Shown here one piece after another: positions 1-6,959 of a stretch of DNA of 64,000 nucleotides. The position numbers and the translations under genes were made by a program. The DNA comes from Mycobacterium gordonae (GTDB lineage: Bacteria > Actinomycetota > Actinomycetes > Mycobacteriales > Mycobacteriaceae): positions 124,001 through 188,000 of the forward strand of contig NZ_LKTM01000310.1 of assembly GCF_001417955.2 (NCBI RefSeq). The letters run 5' to 3'. Position 1 is the stretch's first letter. Every line of letters begins with the position of its first letter. The notes under the pieces were generated by a model. That model was given only the letters and a program-made list of their open reading frames with translations. It had not been told where the DNA came from and searched no databases.

Positions 1-171
1 GCCACCAAGCGGGCCCTGTGGGGCGCGCTCGAACACGGCCTCACTGATGCCTGCCGTGCGGGCGCCAAGCACCTGACATCCATGTGGGGGCATCCGGACC
101 AGAATGAGGGACCGCTGGCCTTCGCGGACAAGCGGACTCCGCGATGGGCCCCGTTGGAGGCGGACTCATGA
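1..171 (+). CDS. Enoyl-CoA hydratase/isomerase (crotonase) family, C-terminal fragment
   Basis: The window opens inside this gene; only the last 56 residues are visible in frame 1, ending at TGA 169-171. The tail (EGPLAFADKRTPRW, then a short end) is the usual C-terminus of crotonase-fold acyl-CoA hydratases/isomerases, where the last helix covers the CoA pocket. The stop overlaps the ATG of the following AMP-ligase (ATGA), so the two are translationally coupled. The oxyanion-hole residues lie outside the window, so the exact reaction cannot be assigned. Family call is from the tail only. Confidence 0.72.
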   Translation, partial: ATKRALWGALEHGLTDACRAGAKHLTSMWGHPDQNEGPLAFADKRTPRWAPLEADS

Positions 172-1619
172 CGCTCGCCGACCTGCTCGAAGGCCTGCCT
201 GTAATCGCGGTCCACATGCCAGGCGCCGACGTACCGCGCGATGATCTGGCTGCCAGCGCCGCACAACTCGACACCTTGCTCGCCGCAAGCGGATTGGCGA
301 AGGGGCAGGTCGTCGCGGCAATGCTGCCCAACGACGCCACCACCATCGCCGCGCTGTTCGGCACGTGGCGCGCCGGCGGCGTCTACACGCCGCTGAACCC
401 CCGGGCGCCCGATAGTGAGATCGCGACCCAACTGCAGACACTGCACCCCGTTGCGGTCCTCACTACTCCCCAACTGGCACAACGCTTCTCGACATTCGAC
501 CTACCGGTGATCACCGGTGAGGCGCTGCGATGGGCGACGGCCGCACCTTCCGACCGCCCGGCCAACTCGCCCGCCTACGGCGATGATGTCGCGCTGCTGC
601 AGTTCACGTCTGGCACCACAGGTCCCCCCAAGCCGGTGCCGCTACGCCACTCCACGGTGCTCGACCTGATCGACCGACTCCTGGAAAAGCTCCGGGGCGC
701 GAAATCCGGCCCGGACAAAGTTGGCCGCCCGCCCATGCCGAACCTGGTGCCGCTGTCATTGTCGCTGTGGGCCGGCATCTACCAGGTGCTGTTCGCTTTC
801 CGTGCCGGCTCGGGCGTGGTGCTGATGGAGCGGTTCGCGCCCGCGGATTTCGCGGAACTGGTCAAAAGGCACCAGTTGCGCTCCACCGTGTTGCCGCCCG
901 CTGCGCTGACGATGATCCTGCACGACGAAACCGTGACCGACCTGTCGCCGCTGAAGATCGTTCGGTCGATCACCGCTCCCCTGTCACCCGTTCACGCGGG
1001 CCGGTTCCGGGACAGGTTCGCGGTGATCGTCTTGAACTCATACGGCCAGACCGAGCTCGGCGGCGAGGTGGTCGGCTGGTCGGCCGCCGACGCTCGCGAA
1101 TGGGGCGAGACCAAACTCGGTTCCGTTGGACGTCCGCTGCCCGGCATCGACGTGACGATTGTCGACGACGAGGTGATGGTGCGCACGCCCACGACGGCGG
1201 CCCGCAAGATCGACCCGGCCTTCCTGGACCGGCTCACCGACAACGGCTGGTTCCACACCGGTGACCTGGGCTGGTTCGACGACGACGGGTTTCTGTGGCT
1301 CGATGGCCGGGTTTCGGACATGATCAATCGCGGAGGGCTCAAGGTTTTTCCGGGGACCGTCGAGGACGTGTTGCTCAGCGCTGAGGGTGTCCGCGAAGCC
1401 GCGGTCGTGGGAATCCCCGACGAGCGCCTCGGCGAAGTCCCCTGGGCTTTCGTCGCAAGCGATGACGACGGATTGTCCGAGCAAGTCTTGATCGCATGGT
1501 GCCGCGAGCACCTGACGCCGTACCGCGTGCCCGCTCGAGTCGTGTTCGTCGAGAAGTTGCCCCGCAACGAGGTCGGCAAGGTGGTCAAGCGAGAACTGGC
1601 TGCACTGGCGGGCGCGTGA
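168..1619 (+). CDS. AMP-forming acyl-CoA synthetase/ligase (ANL superfamily)
   Basis: A 483-residue adenylate-forming enzyme expected to activate a carboxylic acid to its CoA thioester in the cytoplasm. Visible motifs: the P-loop SGTTGPPKP at about residues 148-156, YGQTE at 292-296, TGD at 364-366, the GR hinge at 380-381 and the C-terminal catalytic lysine in GK at 470-471. I start at ATG 168 because it overlaps the stop of the crotonase gene; a GTG at 144 would lie inside that gene. It is slightly shorter than typical FadD proteins (over 500 residues), mostly at the N-terminus. Substrate unknown; the island context suggests a cyclic or branched acid. Confidence 0.88.
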   Translation: MTLADLLEGLPVIAVHMPGADVPRDDLAASAAQLDTLLAASGLAKGQVVAAMLPNDATTIAALFGTWRAGGVYTPLNPRAPDSEIATQLQTLHPVAVLTTPQLAQRFSTFDLPVITGEALRWATAAPSDRPANSPAYGDDVALLQFTSGTTGPPKPVPLRHSTVLDLIDRLLEKLRGAKSGPDKVGRPPMPNLVPLSLSLWAGIYQVLFAFRAGSGVVLMERFAPADFAELVKRHQLRSTVLPPAALTMILHDETVTDLSPLKIVRSITAPLSPVHAGRFRDRFAVIVLNSYGQTELGGEVVGWSAADAREWGETKLGSVGRPLPGIDVTIVDDEVMVRTPTTAARKIDPAFLDRLTDNGWFHTGDLGWFDDDGFLWLDGRVSDMINRGGLKVFPGTVEDVLLSAEGVREAAVVGIPDERLGEVPWAFVASDDDGLSEQVLIAWCREHLTPYRVPARVVFVEKLPRNEVGKVVKRELAALAGA

Positions 1620-1704
1620 ACCACCGAATGTGAATGACGCAGTTCTCACCCGTCAAAGATAGAAGCAATATTCTCGTTGATCGATAGTGCTGCTATCATT
1701 TTAC

Positions 1705-1720
1705 GGAAATATTGATTTCC
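1705..1720. promoter_or_regulatory. Motif A operator candidate (GGAAAT-ATTG-ATTTCC)
   Basis: A perfect 6-4-6 inverted repeat in the AT-rich 136-bp gap before the small-membrane-peptide operon (first start at 1756). It is preceded by TTTTACGGAAA, the same context as the motif A site at 33102. A second small palindrome, GATAG-N5-CTATC, lies at 1683-1697, and isolated TTCTC half sites occur near 1642 and 1671. Likely a TetR-type operator controlling the 1756-5540 operon; binding is inferred. Confidence 0.55.
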
Positions 1721-1755
1721 ACCGAGGCGGGATTCCGGCGACGGGAGCGTCAACT

Positions 1756-1854
1756 GTGATCGCAGAACTCATCCGGATGCTGGTCACATGGGTAGTCATG
1801 TGTGCACTCGTCGCATTTTTCTACTGGATGTTGTCCAACATAGGCACCTTCTGA
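1756..1854 (+). CDS. Small single-pass membrane peptide (32 aa)
   Basis: GTG start at 1756, TGA at 1852-1854, preceded by a purine-rich CGGGAG stretch. The product has a short polar start (VIAELIR) and then about 20 almost purely hydrophobic residues (MLVTWVVMCALVAFFYW), so it is predicted to be one membrane helix with almost no soluble part. It is the first of four consecutive membrane-protein genes ending with two SDR genes and an LLM gene. I do not recognise a family. Support is the hydrophobic pattern, the position directly behind the operator at 1705 and the co-directional neighbours; being so short it could still be chance. Confidence 0.5.
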   Translation: MIAELIRMLVTWVVMCALVAFFYWMLSNIGTF

Positions 1855-1974
1855 CATCGGGATGAACGCCGCCGTGCGGGAGCAACCGGTAACGCAACCG
1901 AAAGTCGCTGCGTCATAGGCACATCTCGTCGGCTGCGGTCGCACCGAAATCGAAAAAGACTGGGAGGACACAGC

Positions 1975-2097
1975 GTGACGGATGAGCAGGACCGCCGCCG
2001 TAAACGCGGGCTGATCGTGTTCCAGATCTGGATATACGGCGTGTTGTTGACGATGTTCCTCATCCAACTCTCGATGCTTCTGACGAGAGACTGGTAG
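1975..2097 (+). CDS. Small single-pass membrane peptide (40 aa)
   Basis: GTG start at 1975 with a strong ribosome binding site (GGGAGGA, about 7 bases upstream); TAG at 2095-2097, only 4 bases before the next ATG. The product begins with a highly basic segment (DEQDRRRKRG) followed by one hydrophobic helix of about 20 residues (IVFQIWIYGVLLTMFLIQLS) and a short polar tail, so the N-terminus is predicted cytoplasmic by the positive-inside rule. The good ribosome site and tight spacing make it more secure than the 32-aa peptide. The 120 bp between the two peptides holds no convincing gene. No known family recognised. Confidence 0.62.
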   Translation: MTDEQDRRRKRGLIVFQIWIYGVLLTMFLIQLSMLLTRDW

Positions 2098-2101
2098 ACC
2101 G

Positions 2102-2824
2102 ATGAAACTGCCCGCTGCCATTTCGCGCCGCCGGAACGCCGGAACCCATTCCGCATCAGCAACATTGGACGAGCACGAACGTCAAAGTCTGCAGGCCCAA
2201 CGACGAGCGGACATCTGGTTGATCGTGGGCACGGCCTTGATGGGCACCCTGATGCTCGGGGTCATCGGACTCCCCATCTTCTTGCGTGGCCTGTACCTGT
2301 TGCGCAACGCGCAACGCGGGGGCCTCTCGGTGCGCCCGCTGATGGTCACCCTTATCGGTTACGTCATCATCTTGGATGCAGCTCTGAACAGCATCGGCTG
2401 GGCTCTCGACCTGTTCGCGAATCACGCGCTGATAACCCGCACCGTCTTCACGGCGTGGGGCAACCTGATGGACGCGGGATACTTCTGGCACTACAACGAA
2501 CTCTGGATCGGGGGCGCCGGCGCTCCGGGCGAGAAGGCCTGGGTACTTGTCTGCGTGCTCATCGCCTTCCCAATGCGGATGGCGGCGGCAATCGGCTTTT
2601 TGCAGATGCGGCGCTGGGGCCACCAGTGGATGATCGTCACCTGTTGGTTCGGCGTGGTGGTGTGGACCGGTTACATCTTCAACATGACGTTGTACGCCGA
2701 CGTTCGCTACGCGGCGGTGGGCTTCCCGGTGGTGGCCTGGTGGGCCTACAACGTTTTCTACATCACCCCGTTTCTCGCCATCCCCTATCTGCACACCGTG
2801 AACCGGGAAATCTTCTCCGACTGA
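2102..2824 (+). CDS. Five-helix integral membrane protein of unknown function
   Basis: 240 residues. After a polar, basic N-terminal 35 residues there are hydrophobic segments at about 37-60, 80-105, 146-168, 175-196 and 203-228, giving about five membrane helices. Between helices 2 and 3 is an aromatic, possibly functional loop (YFWHYNELW at about 127-135) rich in His, Tyr, Asn, Glu and Trp. It follows the 40-aa membrane peptide by 4 bases and precedes the 143-aa one-helix protein, so these probably form a membrane complex. I see no MlaE/YrbE signature and no transporter motif. A remote similarity to AveC-type membrane enzymes crossed my mind but is not supported by a clear motif. Confidence 0.8.
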   Translation: MKLPAAISRRRNAGTHSASATLDEHERQSLQAQRRADIWLIVGTALMGTLMLGVIGLPIFLRGLYLLRNAQRGGLSVRPLMVTLIGYVIILDAALNSIGWALDLFANHALITRTVFTAWGNLMDAGYFWHYNELWIGGAGAPGEKAWVLVCVLIAFPMRMAAAIGFLQMRRWGHQWMIVTCWFGVVVWTGYIFNMTLYADVRYAAVGFPVVAWWAYNVFYITPFLAIPYLHTVNREIFSD

Positions 2825-2845
2825 CATTCTCAGAAAGGGATCATC

Positions 2846-3277
2846 GTGTCCGAAACAACAGTTGACGCGAAGGCATCAGCGGAGCCGCTGCCTCTGGGCA
2901 CGACATCAACCTGGGCACGCACGCACAAGTGGCTCAGGAGAGGTCTGTTCGTCTGCCTGTTCGGGTTGGTGATCGAGGGGTCGCTCACGGTACCGGTGAT
3001 CGCCGTCTGGTACGGGTGGCCCACGTTGTCACTCACTGAGATCTGCAGCGAGCTACTCAAAATCCGCTACTCCGACGACACACTCGAGTGCACGCAGCCC
3101 TATCCCCTCGGCGGCCCGCCATTCGGCGGTGCCCCCGAAGCGGCCGGCCAGCACACCGCAAGAGATGATTGGGGAGTTCAGCCTCGGCCGCGGTACGACC
3201 GCATCGGATTCCGCCAGCTGGTGAGGATTCACGATGAGCGAATCGCACGACAGGCGCACGCAGTTCCGAAACCATAG
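2846..3277 (+). CDS. One-helix membrane protein with a two-cysteine extracytoplasmic domain
   Basis: GTG start with AGAAAGGGA upstream; 143 residues. The N-terminal 30 residues are polar and basic near the membrane (THKWLRRG), one helix spans about 32-57, and the rest is soluble. The soluble part carries exactly two cysteines (67 and 82) that could form a disulphide if outside, a Gly/Pro-rich stretch ([11 protein letters not shown], about 85-95) and an Arg-rich end. Positive-inside topology puts the C-terminal domain outside. It belongs to the same operon as the two small peptides and the five-helix protein. Family not recognised. Confidence 0.75.
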   Translation: MSETTVDAKASAEPLPLGTTSTWARTHKWLRRGLFVCLFGLVIEGSLTVPVIAVWYGWPTLSLTEICSELLKIRYSDDTLECTQPYPLGGPPFGGAPEAAGQHTARDDWGVQPRPRYDRIGFRQLVRIHDERIARQAHAVPKP

Positions 3278-3288
3278 TCGGTGCGAAC

Positions 3289-3891
3289 ATGACCACACCG
3301 CATGTCATCGGAGGCAGCGATGCCATCTCGTGGGCCATCGCAGCGAGCTTCAGGTCAGTCGTGCACAACGTCGGTGAATCGATCCCGTCCAAGTCTGAAT
3401 CCGTTGTCATCGTCGTGGGCGTTGATCCGGTTGTAGAGCCAGTTCACCTCAACGCTGTGAGTGAAACCGACTGGCAGCGCTTCACCGAGAAACCGATGCG
3501 AGAAGTACTGAGTGCGTTGCAACGCGCATTCTCGTCGATGCGCGAAGAGGGAGGAAGGATCGTCCTGGTGTTGCCATCCATCGGGATGGCGGGAGCGCCG
3601 TACCTCGTCCCGTGCGCCACCGCTTTCGAGGGAATTCGCGCAATGGCCAAATCGGCTGCCCGCCAATGGGCATCGGCAAACGTGATCGTCAATCTCATCG
3701 TCGCCCCGCTTGAGCTCTTCACACCCGCACTCAGCCCGTCGGCCGCTCACGTAACCACGGCCGCCGTTCAAGACGATGACAAGATCATTGCATCCATCAC
3801 CGAGACAGCGCGATTCCTGCTCAAGCCCGAGGTGAAGGGCGTGGTCGGTGAGACGGTCGTGGTTGACGGCGGGGCAATGATGCTGCCATGA
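3289..3891 (+). CDS. Degenerate short-chain dehydrogenase (pseudo-SDR)
   Basis: A 200-residue SDR-fold protein missing the catalytic machinery. The C-terminal half aligns without gaps to its neighbour at 3888-4646: its PCATAF at 108-113 corresponds to the partner's LYATMK, so the catalytic Tyr is Cys109 and the Lys is Phe113. The N-terminal TGxxxGxG nucleotide motif is replaced by IGGSDAISWA. The closing VVDGGAMMLP is typical for the family. It is about 50 residues shorter than normal SDRs. The stop overlaps the start of the intact SDR (ATGA), so the two are co-translated; this strongly suggests a regulatory or structural subunit rather than an enzyme. Confidence 0.82.
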   Translation: MTTPHVIGGSDAISWAIAASFRSVVHNVGESIPSKSESVVIVVGVDPVVEPVHLNAVSETDWQRFTEKPMREVLSALQRAFSSMREEGGRIVLVLPSIGMAGAPYLVPCATAFEGIRAMAKSAARQWASANVIVNLIVAPLELFTPALSPSAAHVTTAAVQDDDKIIASITETARFLLKPEVKGVVGETVVVDGGAMMLP

Positions 3892-4646
3892 CACTCGATG
3901 GTCACACGGTCCTGGTCACCGGAGCCGGCGGGGGTGTGGGGCAGGGAATAGCACGCGCTCTCGCGCTCGACGGTGCACACGTCTTCGTCGCCACCAGGTC
4001 GGAAAACGGACGGGCGCTCGCTGCCGAGCTGAACGACGGTGGTTGCCAGGCGAGCTGGGTCCGCTGCGACGTCACCGTCTCGACGTCCGTCGTCGACGCT
4101 GTCGAGGCAGCTCTGACTGAGACCGGACGACTGGATGCGCTGGTACACAATGCCACAAGCAACGCATCGAGCCAGCCCCACCGACTCCAAGATGTCGATG
4201 ACGCACTCTGGCAGGACCACATCGGCGTGTCGCTGACCGGGGCCTACCACTGTGCGAGCGCAGCCTTTGAGGCGCTGCGCGCACGGGCCGGGACATTCCT
4301 GGTGATGACCTCACCCGCGGGTATGGAGGGAAGCGCTACGCTGCCGCTTTACGCCACGATGAAAGGGGCGCTGCGAGGCTTCGCCAAGAGCCTGGCTCGC
4401 GAGTGGGGACCGCACGGCGTCACCGTCAATGCCGTGTCGCCACTTGCTTATTCACCTGCCCTGAACGCAGCGATAGAAGCGGAGCCGGCGATGGAGGAGC
4501 GGCTGGCCAGGCGGATCCCGCTGGGCCGCATCGGCGATCCGCAGACCGACATCGGTTCAGCGGTCAGTTTCCTCGTAGGCCCGGGCGCCCGCTACCTCAC
4601 CGGTCAGACGATCGGGGTCGACGGCGGCCACTTCACCACTATCTAG
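3888..4646 (+). CDS. Short-chain dehydrogenase/reductase, catalytic partner of the pseudo-SDR
   Basis: 252 residues with intact classical SDR features: TGAGGGVGQG at 11-20 for the nucleotide, HNA in place of the usual NAG near 87-89, Ser142, and Tyr155-Lys159 (YATMK) of the active site; it ends VDGGHFTTI. It probably oxidises or reduces a hydroxyacyl- or keto-acyl-CoA or a cyclic alcohol. It is coupled by a 4-base overlap to the degenerate SDR upstream and followed after 6 bases by the LLM gene. A mixed tetramer with the upstream protein is the likely active form (inference from gene pairing). Confidence 0.88.
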   Translation: MTLDGHTVLVTGAGGGVGQGIARALALDGAHVFVATRSENGRALAAELNDGGCQASWVRCDVTVSTSVVDAVEAALTETGRLDALVHNATSNASSQPHRLQDVDDALWQDHIGVSLTGAYHCASAAFEALRARAGTFLVMTSPAGMEGSATLPLYATMKGALRGFAKSLAREWGPHGVTVNAVSPLAYSPALNAAIEAEPAMEERLARRIPLGRIGDPQTDIGSAVSFLVGPGARYLTGQTIGVDGGHFTTI

Positions 4647-4652
4647 GTCGCT

Positions 4653-5540
4653 GTGGAAATCGGTCTGGTGCTTCCCCACAGCGGCCCGAATGCGTCGCCG
4701 TCATTCATCCGCGACTTCGCGCAGACTGCCGAAGGCTGCGGTGTCTCCCGGCTCTGGGCGGTCGACCACCTCGTCCTGCCCCGCCACACCGATTCGCCCT
4801 ATCTACTGGGCCGTCAGCCGACGCCGGTCGCCGACGGCTGGCTCTCCGACAATCTAGCTCCGAACTTCGAGCTGGTCACCACCCTCACCTGGGTTGCGGG
4901 GCTGACCGCCACCATCGGCCTCGGTTCATCTGTCGCGGTCCTCCCGTTGCGCAACCCGATCCTCAACGCCAGGCAGCTCGCGTCGCTCGATGTGTTCTCG
5001 CAGGGACGGTTGATGTACGGGATCGGTGTCGGCTGGTTGCGGGAAGAGGCAACGGCGATGGGTATGCCGTGGGACCGCAGGGCCGCTCGCACCGAGGAGC
5101 ACATCGCGGTGTTGCGCACGTTGTGGTGCGCAACCGATTCCTACGTCGAGTTCCACGGGCAATACTATGATTTCGCGCCGATGGATCCACGTCCCCAGTC
5201 CACCCAGCGTCCCATCCCCATCCTGGTGGGCGGGCACTCCCCCGCAGCGCTCGACCGCGCGGCTCGGATCGGGGACGGTTGGATCTCCGCGCCGACGTCG
5301 ACGGAACGATTGGCCGAACTGCTCATGGCGCTGCGACGTTCAGCGGAGACGCACGGTCGAGCGCCGACGAGCTTGTACACGGTTGCGTCGACGACCTACT
5401 CGGACGTCCGATCGTTTACCGAGTCGTACGCCGAGTATCGCCGGCTCGGCATCGATCATCTGCAAGTTCTTATAGCCGGCGACGAACCTCGCGTCCTGGT
5501 CGATCGCTTGCCTGACATCGCGGCCGTGGCGTGCGACTGA
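4653..5540 (+). CDS. LLM-class F420-dependent oxidoreductase
   Basis: 295 residues, GTG start 6 bases after the SDR stop. The bacterial-luciferase-like TIM barrel is shown by MEIGLVLP at the start, WAVDHLVLP near 40, the central LATLS-type segment (here LASLDVFSQGRLMYGIGVGW, about 108-127) and a PIPILVGGHSP motif near 188-198. The family in mycobacteria uses reduced F420 or FMN for hydride transfer or monooxygenation. It closes the operon that begins with the membrane peptides, so it may act on the same substrate as the SDR pair. Cofactor choice cannot be fixed from sequence alone. Confidence 0.85.
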   Translation: MEIGLVLPHSGPNASPSFIRDFAQTAEGCGVSRLWAVDHLVLPRHTDSPYLLGRQPTPVADGWLSDNLAPNFELVTTLTWVAGLTATIGLGSSVAVLPLRNPILNARQLASLDVFSQGRLMYGIGVGWLREEATAMGMPWDRRAARTEEHIAVLRTLWCATDSYVEFHGQYYDFAPMDPRPQSTQRPIPILVGGHSPAALDRAARIGDGWISAPTSTERLAELLMALRRSAETHGRAPTSLYTVASTTYSDVRSFTESYAEYRRLGIDHLQVLIAGDEPRVLVDRLPDIAAVACD

Positions 5541-5629
5541 ACCGAAATACATCCCAGCGTTCGCAACCCTGCCTGCGGCAACCAGGCGCTGGAGCTTGCC
5601 ATCGACGGTGGTTCCTCAGTAACTTCGAC

Positions 5630-5645
5630 GAGAACAGCTACTCTC
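5630..5645. promoter_or_regulatory. Motif A operator candidate (GAGAAC-AGCT-ACTCTC)
   Basis: A near-perfect 6-4-6 inverted repeat 110 bp before the amidohydrolase at 5755, in the 214-bp gap after the LLM gene. Just downstream an AT-rich stretch GGATAATATTGTTACC (about 5651-5667) could hold the promoter. Same half sites as the nine other motif A copies. Regulator binding is inferred. Confidence 0.55.
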
Positions 5646-5754
5646 GATTTAGGATAATATTGTTACCACTCGATGCTCCGCCGCGTTGCCCGGTGGACGC
5701 CAGCGGAGTGCCTTCGGTGTCCGGCGATCCCGACAGCTCTCGAAAGGAATGAAA

Positions 5755-6933
5755 ATGACCGAGCCACCGGCGTTCGGCGTGTGGGATGCGGACAACCACA
5801 TGTACGAGACGATCGACGCCTACACGCGGTACTTGCCGGAGAAATATTCCGACGCACTGAAGTTCGTCGATATCAACGGCCGCAAGAAACTGCAGATCCT
5901 GGGCGTCGTCACGGAGACCATACCGAACCCGACCTATGAGGTGATCCCCACACCGGGCGCGTGGGCCGACTACTACCGCGGCGTCAACCCGGAGGGCAAG
6001 ACACTGCGGGAGCTCGCTGAGCCGATCCGTTGTCCCGACGAATTCCGGCGTCCCGACCTGCGCTTGGCGTTGATGGACCGCCAGGGTGTCGACGGCGCGG
6101 TGATGTTCCCCACCACGGCGGGCATGCTCGAAGAGCGCACGAAGTCCGACACCGAACTCACCCACGCGGTCACCCATGCCTTCAACCGCTGGCTGTTGGA
6201 CGACTGGACCTTCAACTACGAGAACCGCATCTTTGCCGTCCCCGCAATCTCGCTCAACGATCCCGCCAAGGGCGTCGACGAGCTGGAGTGGTGCCTGAAC
6301 AACGGAGCCAGGACAGTGTTGATCCGGCCCGCGCCGGTGCCGCGCGGCGACGGCACCTCGCGGTCACCCGCGCTGCCCGAATTCGACGACTTCTGGCGGC
6401 TGGTCGAATCGTCGGGCATCTCAGTGCAGATGCACAACTCCGACGCCGGATATGACCGCTACCTCTCCGATTGGGAGGGTGGCAACGAGTTCCAGGGCTT
6501 CCAGCTGACCAAATTCCGCGGCTTCATCTATGAGAAGAGCCGCCACATCTTCGACACGCTCGCGGCCTTCATCGCCCACGGGGTGTTCGAGCGCTTCCCC
6601 GGCCTACGCATCGGTGTGGTGGAGAACGGTGGGGCGTGGGCGAACCGGCTGATGGACGCGTTCGACCGGGTGTACCGCAAGAAGCCGAAGGACTTCAGCG
6701 AGCATCCCTGCGACGTCTTCCGCCGGCATGTGTGGGTCAACCCCTTTCACGAGGAGGACATGTCACACCTCATCGACATTCTGGGCGCGGATCGAGTCAT
6801 GTTCGGATCGGACTACCCGCATCCGGAGGGCCTGGCCGAGCCGGCCGAATTCGTCAAGGAACTCCAAGACCTGCCGGAGGCCACCACGGCACGGGTCATG
6901 GGAGCCAACCTCAAGGAACTCATCGGCATCTGA
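5755..6933 (+). CDS. Amidohydrolase-2 family protein, paralogue 1
   Basis: 392 residues of the amidohydrolase_2 family (ACMSD-like metal-dependent hydrolases, decarboxylases and hydratases). Metal-site candidates: DADNHMYE near the N-terminus, MHNSDAGY in the middle and FGSDYPHPEG near the C-terminus, where the Asp is the usual catalytic residue. I chose ATG 5755 because AAAGGA sits at a proper distance, whereas the ATG six bases earlier directly abuts it. It is a close relative of the gene at 15325 (shared IPNPT, NPEG, GSDxPHPEG). In catabolic islands such proteins often act as ring-opening hydrolases or decarboxylases; the actual reaction is unknown. Confidence 0.85.
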   Translation: MTEPPAFGVWDADNHMYETIDAYTRYLPEKYSDALKFVDINGRKKLQILGVVTETIPNPTYEVIPTPGAWADYYRGVNPEGKTLRELAEPIRCPDEFRRPDLRLALMDRQGVDGAVMFPTTAGMLEERTKSDTELTHAVTHAFNRWLLDDWTFNYENRIFAVPAISLNDPAKGVDELEWCLNNGARTVLIRPAPVPRGDGTSRSPALPEFDDFWRLVESSGISVQMHNSDAGYDRYLSDWEGGNEFQGFQLTKFRGFIYEKSRHIFDTLAAFIAHGVFERFPGLRIGVVENGGAWANRLMDAFDRVYRKKPKDFSEHPCDVFRRHVWVNPFHEEDMSHLIDILGADRVMFGSDYPHPEGLAEPAEFVKELQDLPEATTARVMGANLKELIGI

Positions 6934-6959
6934 GCGAGGCAGCCGGGCTCCGGTGGAAT

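Noticed and set aside
1660-1675. TAGAAG-CAAT-ATTCTC as another motif A operator
   Set aside because: Only the right half fits; the perfect repeat at 1705-1720 explains the promoter better.
2102-2824. YrbE/MlaE permease (mce-type operon)
   Set aside because: No mce genes follow, and the helix pattern and loop motifs differ from MlaE proteins.
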